From Macrocybe gigantea (Eukaryota > Basidiomycota > Agaricomycetes > Agaricales > Callistosporiaceae), in assembly GCA_011319805.1 (NCBI GenBank), contig SJRY01000027.1, positions 1 to 26,158 on the forward strand: 26,158 nucleotides of DNA. The letters run 5' to 3'. The position numbers and the translations under genes were made by a program. The notes beneath the pieces were generated by a model. That model saw only the letters and a list, made by a program, of their open reading frames with translations. It was not told where the DNA came from and made no database searches. How positions within the stretch are numbered: position 1 is the stretch's first letter; each line of letters opens with the position of its first letter. This document shows, one piece after another, positions 1 through 12,189 of the stretch.

Positions 1-339
1 TATGGTGTACCTGCAGACAACAGACATCCATGAATTCAATGCACGTCACGCAGGCGGCCGAGTGCAGAAAGCCAAAGTGGGAAATGGGTCTGTTCTGAAA
101 TCAAAGGAGCAAAAATTTGATTGCATGTTATCTATGATCTCTTTTTGTTTCTGACCGTCGTTTTCGCAATGTAACCCTATCCACCGCATAAAGAACCGAA
201 ATGGCCCCTGATATCTCTCACCGCTTCTTTACCACATCCTACCACCATCCCATACATTTAATTCTGCCTCAGGCTTGAGCTATCACCGTCGTACTCTGTA
301 CTTCTCGTTCTGTCATTTGTTTCTACATTCAACCATATC
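1..339. other. Left-edge non-coding stretch
   Basis: No gene is supported here. The last 100 bases before the ATG at 340 are pyrimidine-rich, as is common in basidiomycete promoters. I see no clear TATA box, RNA gene or repeat. Confidence 0.4.
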
Positions 340-1854
340 ATGCAAACTCAGTCCTCATTGATGTTTTCTCAGAAGACTGCCTTGAAGCCTCTGCTGGATG
401 CCGGAAATGTAAGCATTCGCGCTGTGTTCCACTATATTAATCCGCAATGTTATTTTTTACAGAAGGTTCCGTGCTCCTCCTCTTATGCCTCCTCGCTCGG
501 CGCAGCGGGTTTCAAGTGATGACTTCCCAATTGGTGTCGTCCATGTCCATGCCCGAAGGATTGGGGCTTGGCTTGAAGATGACGCTGATGGTTGGATCCA
601 TCACGGATGGACTCGCTGACGCCAGCTATGCCACCGAGCCTGATAGTGTTATGCCTGCTACTCCTCCTGAGCACCCCTGCTTCTCGATACCTCCTCCTTC
701 TCCAGTGTTCAGCGTCGACATGGTTTCCATCTCATTCTCCCCCGCTGCGCGTGCTCCTGTCACCCGACTCATGTCAGTACTCCTGAATTCACACTCCCAC
801 CTCCGCCCACGCGCTCTATGAATGAAAACTTGGCATCCCTCGGAGCGTCGCCTGACTTTCTAGACGACGTCTTCGTAGTCGGGTCTAGGCAGTCCACGAA
901 CGCCGCCATGTCAGCCGCGATCGACCGGATGTTCGAGCGGATGACCTTTTCCGAACGGGACGATTTTTGAAGGTCGTTCGGAAGAGCAAACTTCCTGCGA
1001 TGGCCTGGGCTCGACGTCGGATGGCGGGGACTCTCCCGTCAGAGGCCCCGCTCGACTCGGGCTCGGGTTGTCGGTGCCCACTGAGCCGTCTGAAGCCTCG
1101 ATCGCCTCTCTTCTTCCATTGCGGACGAAGTCAGTGATCGGGATTTTGGCAGCGCGCCCGATCCCTAATCGGGGCTGCTTTCGGCTCTGGTGGACAGGAT
1201 GGTCTGCTCTCCGTTCAGCCTGAAGATGAGTCTGGTGTTAGGATGGGTCATCCCTCTGACCTCGGGTCGCTTGCGCTGGCCAGAAGGTCTAGGCGGCAGT
1301 CAACTCTTCGCTCACCGACGATGACGAGGAGAACAGCTTCCAGACCTCGTATACCCAGTGTGCCCCTGGACTGCTGCACAGGTTCGACAGAACAAGTGGG
1401 TGGAGGCCACGGAGGCCACGTCCCGGATCGATCTTTGAAGGGCTGCCTCTCGTATTGCTCTCCCCGATCTTGGAGGTCTCATCGCCATGCTGACGCAGTC
1501 GCCGGTGAGTGTTAACATCGTCGTTAGTGCTGACATTTTGTCCAGTTCTGGCCTGCCGATCGTCGAGGGACCCAGCAACGCCACTCCAGTGCACGGGCAA
1601 ACAGCCGAGAACGATGTGGTCCTTCGACCTGTTCCAGCAAATCGAGGCAAGGACAGCGACGAGGACAGTAGGGCAAGGCGGAATCAGGCTCAAGACTTGC
1701 CAGATTGTGGACAGGTGTTCGCGTCGGTGTCAAGACCCTCAAAGCGAGCTTGGGCCTGAAGATACGCCAGAAGATTCCAGCTGTTGTGACGCCCGAAGAT
1801 GTCGAGAACTTTGTCTTCCGTTTCGATGGGCTCGAGCATATTCTCTCTTGAACG
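340..1854 (+). CDS. Unrecognised gene, broken over several reading frames
   Basis: I do not recognise this protein. The ATG at 340 starts a short exon (MQTQSSLMFSQK...) ending at a good donor (409) with acceptor at 462. After that, coding-like text moves between frames: an Asp-rich stretch around 520-600, ASPDFLDDVFVVGSRQS near 850-895, a serine/acidic segment DDFEGRSEEQ at 960-990 readable only if the T run at 965-969 is one base shorter, DDDEENSFQTSYTQ near 1320-1360, and IPAVVTPEDVENFVFRFDG near 1770-1835. A second possible intron is 1505-1545. No frame is open throughout. Either several single-base indels have entered the sequence, or this is a decayed gene. The hydrophilic, low-complexity text suggests a largely disordered protein. 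Exon limits beyond the first intron are guesses. Confidence 0.4.
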
Positions 1855-1887
1855 TTTCGTTTTTTCTAAATCCACTCTCGCACTATT

Positions 1888-1950
1888 CACAAAAACAAAA
1901 ACAACAAAAAGAAAAAAAAATGGAAAGGAGAAAAAAAAACACAAAAAATG
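1888..1950 (+). repeat. A-rich tract
   Basis: A stretch made almost only of A with scattered C and G, including runs of nine A. It directly follows the broken gene at 340-1854. It could be the 3' flank of that gene, a simple-sequence expansion, or the poly(A) end of an old retro-insertion. No target-site duplication is obvious. Confidence 0.6.
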
Positions 1951-2069
1951 GACACATCTTACGTACTGTGATTTGGACACTGCATTGCTCGTTTTTTCTG
2001 CTCATAGATAGTTTTCTCGGACCTTGACTGCAATGAAATGTTTGTGTTTTCTGGCTGATCGCACCGTCT

Positions 2070-2570
2070 CGTAAAAGCGAGCTTGATCCCAGAACGACTA
2101 TCATACCGCATGCACCAGGTGGATCTCCCTCGTTCTGGCCGCTTTCAGGTTAGGAGATGTGAGTGAACAGATGCGGTCGAGTCTGCTCCCTGACGTTCAG
2201 CAGACACAAACGATGTCCGAGGTTAGAATGACGAGAATTTGGGACAGGGCGAGAATTTTGGGATACGCCAGTTTGAAGCCGTCGACCTATTTGCGTGGCT
2301 GGATGTGGCGTTGCAGCGATGTGAAAACGCTATTGAGCAGCGTTTCGAGGGCGGCAGGAGGCTGTCAGTGAGGGGAGAGGTGATAAGCAGGCGCTGATGG
2401 ATCAACGCAGTATATCTGAGATTTCTATTCCAATGTTTTCCAGCCATGTTTCGGCATCCTGGGGAGCGAATAAGCACGGGGAATCCTCATTTCGCTATAT
2501 GCACAACTTTCTTTGAGCGTTGCCCAAGACATCTGATGCCGAAGTTCGTCGATGTACCATAAGCGAGATA
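2070..2570 (+). pseudogene. Coding-like fragment, unrecognised
   Basis: One frame reads FEAVDLFAWLDVALQRCENA and continues to about 2390 with acidic and basic residues suggesting amphipathic helix. A second frame then reads SIPMFSSHVSASWGANKHG from about 2425. No start, stop or splice pattern makes a gene of it. It may be the 3' part of the broken gene at 340-1854, separated by the A-rich tract, or the remnant of another gene. The product is unknown. Confidence 0.3.
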
Positions 2571-3855
2571 TCAAGTAATTCTCGGAACCGACGAAGCCCG
2601 ATACGAAGGCTACCGCAATCGCATCATTGCCAATCTAGCAACTATTATATTAATCATTTGGTATCTTTTAAATAGATTTTAAGAAATTACCCATCCCCAC
2701 CAACTCACCAAGATTTTGGTCGTCAAGTGTTGCATGGCAATTTCATGGGTTGCTAACAAAGGGAATCTGCGAGCATAGCGCATCTGTCACCGATCATGAC
2801 CAAAACACGATGGATGAAGGACCATACCTAAGGCTAGGTACGTGGTTTCAGCGGTCAGGCTTGTTCCTTTCCTTGAGAGTTATGTAGCATGTAGTAATCA
2901 CACCGACTGGTTGCATGGGTGAAAGTGGGGGGTGGCGTGAATCGAGGTATATGGAACATGGTGAATCATGCATTCGACGCTTCCGAGTCCTACATCGCAC
3001 CATGCGGAGCCTACCTGATGTATGATAAAGGCAACGGGTGTAGTGGGCATGTCAGACACCGTCGACACGCCTGGCACATCTTACGCTGTAGTCGGGTTTC
3101 AGTCAAATCGACATACTTCTTTGAGGACGGAAGTGGTGTTTACGGGTGGACTCGAGCCGTTGGCCATTTGAGATCGATCAAGAAAGATGTCTCAGATCCG
3201 AGGCAGCCGCACGGGTGATGCGTTCGATCGCCGCGCAAGTTAGGGAACGAACTTGCCGGAATTGGTATCGAGACATTTTTCGACTGTTGAATATAAGATT
3301 CTTCACGTGTCGATGAATGTTCCATGTTGGCATACATGGACGGTTAACGTGCAAGTTCGAACATGAGTGAGAGCGAAAAGGCCCAAATTCTTGAAGAGTC
3401 TCGGGGGCACTCGTAGCAAAGAAAAGAAAAAAGGAAGGCATGTGGCGATTCGGAAAAGTCCTTTTTTTTCCCTTTCGTACCGATATTCGTTGTAGAGACA
3501 AAGGCCATGCACCGGAGAGAGTCGGCGAATGAGTTGTGTTGTCTGGAATAAATGTTTTCGCTTATTTGTTCGTGGTTGATTTCTGCTGTAATCGGGTCCA
3601 GCCTCGAGGCTTGTCTTTAAAACATTTGGTCATTCCTCCTCCTCCATTGCGATATCCGCCTCCGAACCTATTATACTCGTTTTGCTGCTAGTATTTTCGC
3701 CTCTTCATTGCTCCCGAAGTTATTCTCTTTGATTTCAACCTCGTTCATCCGTGGCGCTGCACAGCAATTTTGACGCCGATACGCAATACCAACAAACTAA
3801 CCATATCCGAAAGCGACACCTTCCGACCTGTTAACTTAACTTTTCGAGAACTCGA
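2571..3855. other. Intergenic region, nothing recognised
   Basis: About 1.3 kb without a supported gene. It holds an AT-rich patch near 2640-2690 and purine-rich runs near 3418-3440. Frames of 60-107 codons occur on both strands, but none has convincing composition or splice context. The last 200 bases are pyrimidine-rich and probably form the promoter of the gene at 3856. Confidence 0.5.
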
Positions 3856-6800
3856 ATGTCTGCTGTAGAGACTCAAGAAAGTCTTAGACCCGTCCTTGTT
3901 CGTTCCAGGACCCCAGGTGTGTATCATCAACTATCTCATGCATGGTCCTGCTAACATAGCTGTTGTTTGTCAGCTCCGAATGAGAAAGGTTCGTCGCGTT
4001 CTAAATTCTTACCCTTCAGAACGACGTAAAGTATGCTGATATTATTCATTTACAGTCTTAAGATATCTGGAGACCATGAGCAATGACAAACCCGACACCA
4101 CCCCTCCTCGCTCCATTGTCGATCCAGTGGAGTTTCGCCGAGCCGATTCTGTCCTCAGCAGAGCTCGGTCGCCACAACCTATCCAGTCGCCGGTGGCAAG
4201 AAGTAAGACCGGAGCAAGCTTGTTGGGACAGTTGGCCAACGGCAACGGCGCTGCCCACCAACCAGAGGAAGATGGTGATGCAGACTCTAACGTCCAAGAA
4301 GGTGTTCGATCGGAGATGGGAGAGTCTGCGGCACCTGTTGTACGTGACAACACTATTCCCGCCGTTCATGAATTTTCATCCATCTTTACCGCCTTCCAGA
4401 GAGAACCTGGCCCTCAGGATCCGCCTGGCCCAAAGTACGAGTCTTACGACTCTGGCCCATCTTTTGGCAACTTGGGGCCTCTACCTGATGACGCCTCTCT
4501 GAACAACCCGTGGAATGTACGTCATTGATCTCGTTCTTCGATGTTCAAACCGGCAGGCATCTCTGACTGCCTAATCGGTTTCTTATGCAGTCGAAAGGAG
4601 TTCCAGAAGCTATCGTCCCCGCCCCGACAGGTCTAACAAATGGTCGTCAGTCTACGCTTGGGATGACACCAGGCAATCCCGCTCGAATCCCGCTCCCGCC
4701 CTCTGAATTTGCCTTTTCTCCGAAAGCAACTACGTTGAACGTCAATACTTCCCAAAAGCCACCGTCTGCTATGGGTCGTGAAGAACCCTTGGTAGGTGCC
4801 AGCTCGTAATCTCGGTCTGTTTGGTTGGCTGATAAGTTTTACTTTCACCGCTGAAGTCGCCTCGAACGGCCAACGGGCGAGCATCCGAACACCCACTTTC
4901 GCCACGTTCGAAACAAGGCACCGTTTATCCTCCGTTGCCTGAGAGCAGATTCGGCGATGATGAGACTAACTATGGTGCTCCAATGTCCCCGAGGTCGAGA
5001 ACTGCACGCTCAAAGGCACCTTCCATTTCGCCATCCGATTCGCCTTCTCAGATGAAAGTACGTAAGACCAAGTCTTCCGTCGAGGCACCAATGGAGTTCT
5101 CGCCGCGGAGCTCAGTTCGGCAGATGCAAGGTGTGTCGCTTCGTCTTCTCTCATCAAACGCAACGTGGCCTCGAACCTGATTTTCTGCTTTTGATCTTCG
5201 TCGTTGATAATGATTTATGGCAGGTCGCTCTCAGCATCCTGGCTCCATCATGTCCGCGAACCATCAGAATCGCCCTTTCTCTCCGTATCGTCATGCTCCC
5301 ACGCATGAAGACTTGTTGAATGCCGCCGCGAGAGGCCAGGCTTTAGCCATCCCGATTCCGGAGGAGGACGAGAGAGCATCTTCGGTGGCACGGTCAAATA
5401 TGTCACAATCACCTTCCAAGGTCAGCAAAGTGCCCTCGCAGATGAATGGCACGAATGGAAAGGCGCCGTCTCAGATGTCACAGAAGCAACCATCAGTGTC
5501 TGGCTCTCGGCTGCAACAACAGACGAGAGATGGACAGACCGAAAGAGACGGGGACATGACGCCGCGACCTCTTTCACCCAACGACTTGGATGCGGAGGAA
5601 GCCCAGATTGTGCGGGACGCGCTGGCGAATCGCACGCCGCGGACCTCATACTATGCTGCAACTCTCGAACCGGAGATGACAGACCATTACCACGATATGG
5701 AGCTTTGCGTATTGCTGCACCAGGAGAGCGATCCGACCGTGCACGAGTATGTCAAGAAGGCGCTGAGAAAGGCGGTCAGGCAGAGGGTGAAGAAATTAGG
5801 GATGAAATACGATTCCGAGGTATGTTCTTTCCTCAGGCTGTCGTCTGCGCAGAGACCGATTCTCTCTCAGTCCATCAAGCAATACAAGAAGTCGCACCAT
5901 GATCATGATCCCAGCGTGCACCTTGAAAACTATGCCGAAGTACGTGATGCACTGTTCGACGAAGTTTTGAAGTGATTGTTTATGATTGGCGTCATAGGAT
6001 CCGCCCAAGTGGGCATTGGATATCAAGAGAGAGTTGGTTTTGATGCAGCAAAGGATTGAAAGCTTGGGACCCAAGATTGAAAATCTTGCCCCCGCTAACA
6101 ATTCTTTCAACGCCAACGATTCTCGTTTGCAGTACGGGCGACGAGTACACACGCACGCCTGTAACACAGACAGTTAACATCCAGACACAGCCCGGCACAG
6201 CGGCAGCGGATTCGATGTACCAGATACCTCACAGTGAAGTCCTGGTGGACGATAACGAGCATGATTTTGACGATCGTTATCGGGGATTCCCTCTGCCAAC
6301 GGATGGCGAGACGAGGACGCAGAATAGAAGCCAATACGCCATGTCGGAAGACAGGGATGATTCGCCTGGTCAGCAGCTCTTGGAGGAAGAACTGTACAAA
6401 CTGCGTCAGAAGCCCCGGAGCAGCCAGTCTGCGAGATCGCATCGCACTTGGGAGGTTGCACCGGATGATGAGGAAGATCCCGACGAGTACGATGCAGATG
6501 GCCAGGGCGCCTCTGGCCTGCCGACGATACCTGACACGAACGGGAACGGGTACCCTGATCGCAGCGCCTCGCCGCCTCTTCCTGCTCTTCCTGATGAGAG
6601 TGCAGTCGCTGGTGGAACGAGGGGATTGTGACGGCACCGCAAGGCCAGTGGCATGCTGTGGATTATGGCGCAGAGGCGCAGCAGCAGCTACCACCCTGGC
6701 AGCGGATCCATGCGCGCTTGCTAAGCTGGGCGATCATCTGGCCGATGTCGGAGCTTGACCAGGCGCTGAACAGCACGACGCGGGGGCACCAGGTCGACGA

Positions 6801-7550
6801 AGTCGCGCTGAGCATCTGGTCTACACAGTCGTACAAGCGGTATGTCAGGGCGCGGTTGACGGACAGCCCGCAGGGCGTTGTCGACAGGCTGTTCGTACCC
6901 CCGAATATGGCGGACGCGATTAACAATGCCGTCTTCAATGGAAGACATGGGGATGCGTGTGGAATGCTGAGGGATCTGTGGGCGCCGTTTGGCTTGCCTG
7001 GCATGCCTCGGCTGTTGGTCGTCCTTGCGAAGCATAGATCGGATCCGAACCACTGGGTTGTCCATAGGTGAGCTAGGTGTCCGATGGGCTATTGATATGT
7101 TTAGCTGACGACATTGTCGAAAGTTCTCATTGCCTGAAGGCGCATTAACGACGTATGACTGCTATCCTGAACGAACACTACCCGATGGTCGTGTACGTCT
7201 TTTTTTTTCGTCCATTTTTCAGAAAAAAGGTTCTGACATGGCATCTTAGCCGCTCGGTTGGTGGTTCGCCATCCGCATCGCCTGGCCAGACGCGATCTAC
7301 CCAAGCCCAGACAATCTGATGCAGAAGATGGTGAGGTTGCATCGTCCGCTGCAGCTTCCCATCGACAACTCTGTCGCGCCGCCGGCGCATATGGCGCAAC
7401 ATTCTGATGGGCTCCAGGGCGGAAAGGAGCTTGGATCTGGAAAGGCTGAGGGACCTGATCAACACGGAGGTCAAGAATCTGAGGCAGAGGAAGATGATGG
7501 GCAAGCTGTCGATCGGGGCTCCAAAACCGATCTGGGAGGATGCAAGCTAA
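3856..7550 (+). CDS. Large conserved-looking protein, Ulp1/C48-like C-terminal layout
   Basis: Function unknown; about 1,030 residues. I chose the ATG at 3856 because two GT-AG introns (3917-3973, 3989-4055) around a 15-nt exon join in phase to the ATG at 4076, which is the fallback start. Further introns: 4517-4590, 4792-4856, 5131-5223, 5820-5870, 5940-5997, 7068-7123, 7193-7249. Residues 1 to about 450 are Ser/Pro-rich and probably disordered. A helical segment follows (HDMELCVLLHQE, then ELVLMQQRIESLGPKIENL), then an acidic linker. The C-terminal 300 residues are dense and folded-looking: RGHQVDEVALSIW, VDRLFVPPNMADAI, NHWVVHRFSLPEGALTTYDC. The HW...YD pattern resembles the His/Asp part of Ulp1-type cysteine peptidases, but no Gln...Cys motif is visible. 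Frames change near 6134, 6626 and 7375. A 46-nt intron at 6145-6190 could explain the first. The join at 7068 also fits poorly in phase. Confidence 0.75.
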
Positions 7551-8200
7551 GGGCCCCCCTCCTTGCTGCTATGGTGTTCTACTGCTCTTTCTTTGGATTC
7601 CTGCCGCGGTCTGCGTTTCATGGCGTTGTTCGTTCTGCTTTTTCATGTGAACTGTTGTATTTTTTTTTTTTCTTGAAACACCTCTTTTACCGCTCGATGC
7701 TGTTTTGCTCTTTCTCTGCGTTGCGTGTACAGTTTGTATGGCAGTTTCATGATTCTTGATTTCCGTCCTGACGTAGTACACATGGCTTTCGTATGTTCCT
7801 GTTTATTAGACAGTAGCTGTATAGTTTGGCATAAATTGATGGATTTCATTTCATGCTTTGGGTATCGGAGGTTGTAAAGACGAGCCTCACAGTCTGGAAG
7901 AATAGATACAGCTAAGAGAGGAACGACTTGACGTATTGCATATCTATTCGACCATGGAACGACTGAAATCCGGGTAATTCCGTCAACGCTGTAGCTTTGA
8001 GTGGTTGGCAGCACACTGCCAAGTGTCCTGCCAAAATGAGGCTCTTGTTTATTTCGTACACATATCAGAAGCATGCACAGAGAGATGTCTCACCGGCGCC
8101 TTAATTGAGCTACGTTCGAGAATAGCCCTTCGTCCTGGAAGATTCCTACGATGCGAAACGCGGCTCAGGATGGATGCCTCGCCATGGAAGCAGCGATCAT
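7551..8200. other. Convergent 3' flanks
   Basis: Lies between two converging genes and probably holds both 3' UTRs. It contains a T run at about 7661-7672 and T-rich, A-rich alternation. I see no gene or RNA. Confidence 0.5.
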
Positions 8201-8527
8201 TTATAGATTTCCTAGAATGGTGGTTAAGTCTTGGACTGATGATGTCGCAGGCGAGAACAGTGTTGTCTGCTGAGAAGATACGCTTGACGGTTTGTTGTCG
8301 ACCTGGATGAGTAAATCTGGGTGTTATCAAGGCGAAAAACGAACAGAACTGGCAACCTGGCGACGTACAAGATGCAACGCCTGCACTTGTCCGTCTAGCG
8401 TGGCTCGAATTTCTTCGTTCCTGTTTCTAGCAGCCCCTTTGCTCTTTTTCTTCATTGCTTGTCTTGCAGCGGACTGCTTGGACCGCTGTTTTTTTCCTGC
8501 TGATTTTTGGCGTTTTGGATGGGCCAT
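8201..8527 (-). CDS. Small basic protein, 86 residues
   Basis: Unrecognised. The start at 8527 sits in an excellent initiation context (GCCATGG on the minus strand). Exon 1 (8527-8369) encodes a very basic segment, MAHPKRQKSAGKKQRSKQSA and onward, with many Lys/Arg, then a short helix EEIRATLDGQVQALHL. A 66-nt GT-AG intron (8368-8303) joins in phase to exon 2 (8302-8201), which is Ser/Thr-rich and ends in a hydrophobic SSVQDLTTILGNL. The total of 261 nt is an exact multiple of three. Charge and size fit a nuclear or nucleolar accessory protein, but that is inference. It is divergent from YSH1, with 192 bp between the two start codons. A longer N-terminus from 8650 is open but has the poorer start context and would use up most of the promoter. 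Confidence 0.6.
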
Positions 8528-8719
8528 GGCGGTCGAGGTCACTGATTTTTTTTTGTGATGGCATGTTTCTTTCGGAAGCTTATGTAATGACAACATTGCC
8601 AATGAGTTGTGTCGACTTCGCTTTTCGTCTTCCATCGACTTGCCGCCCATCGTCGGCGCTGCTGGAGACGACCCTCTGTTTTGTAATTATACATAAGACC
8701 AGCCATTCTTACATCTGCA
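8528..8719. promoter_or_regulatory. Divergent promoter, small basic gene / YSH1
   Basis: Only 192 bp separate the ATGs of two genes that point away from each other, so both promoters must lie or overlap here. A T-rich run is seen near 8545-8556. I see no clear TATA box. Confidence 0.5.
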
Positions 8720-11700
8720 ATGTCTGATGTGCCGACGTTGAGCGTGACTCTCCTGGGCGCTGGTCAAGAGGTGGGGCGGTCTTGCTGCGTACTGCAATAC
8801 CGTGGACGGACTATCGTCTGCGACACGGGCGTTCACCCGGCATACACTGGGATTGCCTCTCTGCCATTCATTGACGACTTGGATTGGAGCACGGTGGATG
8901 CCATTTTGATTACACAGTAAGAATCGCTCCAGTATTCGATGGGTGGTGTGCAGGGCTGAATGTTCTTTGCTCTCAATCCTAGCTTTCACCTTGATCATGC
9001 CGCTGCCTTGACCTATATAACAGAAAAGGTGACGTGCCTCTCCGCGTCTGGATTTTACTTCGTCTTACACCCTCCTTTACACCCTGAACAGACGAACTTT
9101 CGAGAGGGGAAAGGCAAGATCTACATGACGCACCCTACAAAAGCTGTACACAAATTTATGATGCAGGACTTCGTTCGGATGAGGTTCTTTGGCATTACTC
9201 GTCCTCTGTTGCATGCTTGCTCATTCAGGATCCAGCTCCTCGTCATCTGACGCACTCTTTTCCCCTCTAGACATGTCCATGTCTCTCGCATCCATTATAC
9301 CTGTATCCGTGCATCAACTGATCACGATTTGCCCGGGAGTGACGTTTACGCCCTATCACGCCGGGCATGTCTTGGGCGCCTGTATGTTCCTCATTGATAT
9401 AGCAGGTCTCAAAATCCTTTATACGGGCGACTATTCCCGCGAAGAAGACCGTCATCTGGTGAAAGCCGAACTGCCACCCGTTCGGCCTGATGTTCTCATC
9501 GTGGAAAGCACTTACGGTGTACAGAGCCTGGAAGCAAGGGACGAGAAGGAAGCCCGCTTCACCGCCCTTGTGCATTCAATCATCCGTAGAGGGGGCCATG
9601 TCTTGCTACCTGCCTTTGCTCTGGGTCGCGCGCAAGAACTTTTGCTCGTCCTGGACGAGTACTGGAAAAAACATCCTGACCTCCACAACGTGCCTATTTA
9701 TTATGCCTCAAGTCTTGCCCGGAAGTGCATGGCTGTCTATCAAACTTATATCCACACCATGAACTCTAATATCCGCAATCGCTTTGCAAAACGCGATAAT
9801 CCATTTGTGTTCAAGTACGTCTATAATCTTTTTGAGGATCACGCTGCGGGCCATAACCATTGTTCTTCGCAGGCACATTTCTCATGTGCCACAGACGAAA
9901 GGCTGGGAGAAGAAAATTGCCGAAGGTCCGCCTTGCGTCGTCTTGGCCAGTCCTGGGTTTATGCAAAACGGGCCAAGTCGAGAACTATTTGAGCTTTGGG
10001 CGCCTGACTCACGGAACGGTCTGATCGTTACGGGATATTCGGTCGAAGGAACTCTGGCCAGGGTGAGTCTCGAGCGGTTTATTCAGCATGCCTGTGCCCT
10101 CCTCTATCCAGTGTACATAGTTGTGACAATGGACATCTGTTTTATCTCACCCACATTGCTAAAGCTCCCCCGAAGCGTCCCCGCCCTGCTTCTGAGTTTT
10201 TCTCTGGATCTGAGCGAAGTACACGACAATGTTGCTGATTCTTCTTTTGTCAGGACATCATGAATGAACCCGAAGAATTCCTTTCGGTCAAAGGAACAGT
10301 GATCCCTCGAAAGATATCTGTTGAATACATTTCATTTAGCGCTCACGTCGATTTCTCTCAAAACTCTGAGTTTATCGAACAAGTCAAAGCACAGCATGTG
10401 GTGAGTAATTCGTCTCTCAGATGCGCGTTTCTCATGCTAACTTGTCCGTCCAGGTACTGGTTCACGGTGAACAGAACGCCATGGGGCGCTTAAGAGCCGC
10501 AATGACATCTCGTTACAAGGAACGCGATGAAGATGTAAAGATACATACGCCTCGAAACTGTGAAACCTTGCATTTATCTTTTCGTGGTGAACGTGTGGCC
10601 AAGGTAACCATCTTATCCACCGCATGACAAAACCGCGGAGTGTCATTCAATGACGGGCGCTCATTCCCCTCGTCTCTATCAGGCTATCGGCAACCTCGCA
10701 GATAAACCGCCTCTGAACAATGACGTCGTGTCGGGACTGCTTGTGGCGAAGGATTATTCCTACACTCTTCTCGATCCCCGGGACCTCCGAGACTTTGCAG
10801 GCCTGTCCACGTGTACTGTTACCCAGCGGCAAAAGATCGTCCTTGGGGTCGGCTGGGAACTGGTTCGTTGGCACTTGGAAGGCATGTTTGGCACCGTTGA
10901 GGAAGGACTTGATAAAGATGGTGTGCCGACTCTGAGGGTGGGTGATATATATCCCTGATCAACAAAGCACCGCTTGAATCATAATCATTCCATAGGTGAT
11001 GGGTGTGGTTGATATAAAACATACGAATGAGCACGAGCTGACGTTAGAATGGGATTCCAGTGCAAGCAACGACATGATTGCGGACTCGACACTCGCACTC
11101 ATTACAGAGATTGACAAGAGTCCGGCATCTGTTAAAGGTACGTTTCACGCCCCCTGCATTAGATCAATCAGTGTTTTGCAATGGGATTCTGACTATCCGT
11201 TTAATTGCTAGTCACAACGCAACCACACTCGCATTCACATTCAGAACCCCATCCACATGCGGACACTGAGTCGGAGTCGTCTTCGGTGACGAGAATTCAA
11301 CGACTCGCGATGTTCTTGGAAGCACACTTTGGGGAAGTCGAATTGCACATGCCCGAACCATCCGAAGAAGAGCCTGAACAGGGAGAAGATGAGAACGAAC
11401 CTTCTTTGATCGTCAGGCTCGATGAGGCAGACGCACAGATTAATCTGCTTTCAATGGTAATGTCGAATTTATTGTTGGTTGACTTCATTTCCGCACATGC
11501 TATCATCTTTTCCTTCATGCTTGGCTGTGTTTATATGGCCTGGTTTTCATTCGTTTCAATTTATTCTGTGTGCTGATGATCATCCCTGCAGACTGTCACG
11601 AGTACCAATGAGGCGCTGAAAAAACGTGTGGAAGCCGTGTTGGACATGGCTGTGACAACAGTGAGCTCCTTGACGGAGTCTTTCACGTCCGGAGCTCCAA

Positions 11701-11873
11701 TCGACGATGGAGTTTTGAGTAAGGACAGTGTGGATCTAGATTATGATGATCGCACGTTGTATGGGAAAATGGGCAATGCGGGAAACAAGAAAGAGCTTAC
11801 GCCCCTCAAAAAGGCGAACGTTGCACCCTCTGCCATGGAGACCGACACAGAGGAGCTCAAAGTCCACAACTAA
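8720..11873 (+). CDS. YSH1: Endoribonuclease YSH1 / CPSF73, pre-mRNA 3'-end cleavage
   Basis: Zinc-dependent endonuclease of the cleavage and polyadenylation factor; it cuts pre-mRNA before poly(A) addition in the nucleus. Eleven exons: 8720-8916, 8983-9028, 9092-9183, 9236-9814, 9873-10062, 10254-10400, 10454-10603, 10683-10937, 10996-11137, 11212-11456, 11592-11873. They total 2,325 nt, exactly 774 residues plus stop; yeast Ysh1 is 779. The metallo-beta-lactamase core has [10 protein letters not shown] near residue 12 and the HFHLDH motif at 66-71, whose first His codon is split by intron 1. It continues with YHAGHVLGA and YTGDYSRE near 174. The beta-CASP part has [21 protein letters not shown] near 396 and VHGEQN near 421. 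All metal ligands expected for an active enzyme are present. The C-terminal domain starts near 500 and carries a His/acidic low-complexity patch ([12 protein letters not shown]), possibly a lineage feature. No frameshift is needed. Confidence 0.97.
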
Positions 11874-12189
11874 CGGAATAGCAACGAAAGGTCCTATTGC
11901 TCGTCTGCACACCCACTTGTTACATGCCAATAATAACACCTGCACCAGCTGTAATTTAGATAGTCCGACCAAGATCCGTAATGCCATATTCTACCTGGTC
12001 CACGATGTGATAGAATTATGTGAAAAGTCTCTTCCATCACGACTGTTCTGCAACTCCAGGTGGTGGGGATATAGCTATACAAGCCCTCTGAGAAACGCAG
12101 GACGGCATGACATTGTCAAGCTGCATCATGGAACGTCATCCGCATTCCCCTGAGCTGTCGAGTGAGATGCCATCCGCTAGACATCGGTG
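11874..12189. other. Convergent 3' flanks of YSH1 and the membrane gene
   Basis: Short region between two stop codons facing each other. No RNA gene or repeat is recognised. Confidence 0.5.

Noticed and set aside
447..821. Open frame of 124 codons rich in Leu/Ser/Pro
   Set aside because: It overlaps the start of the broken gene, begins inside a splice acceptor region, and its text looks like an out-of-frame shadow with parts in other frames more protein-like.
2919..3218. Open frame of 99 codons (+)
   Set aside because: No splice context, promoter or recognisable motif; composition looks random.
6145..6190. Possible 46-nt intron in the gene at 3856-7550
   Set aside because: It would remove the frame change, but it has a weak donor and the alternative frame across it (GDEYTRTPVTQTVNIQTQ) reads like protein. 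I left it as an option, not a call.
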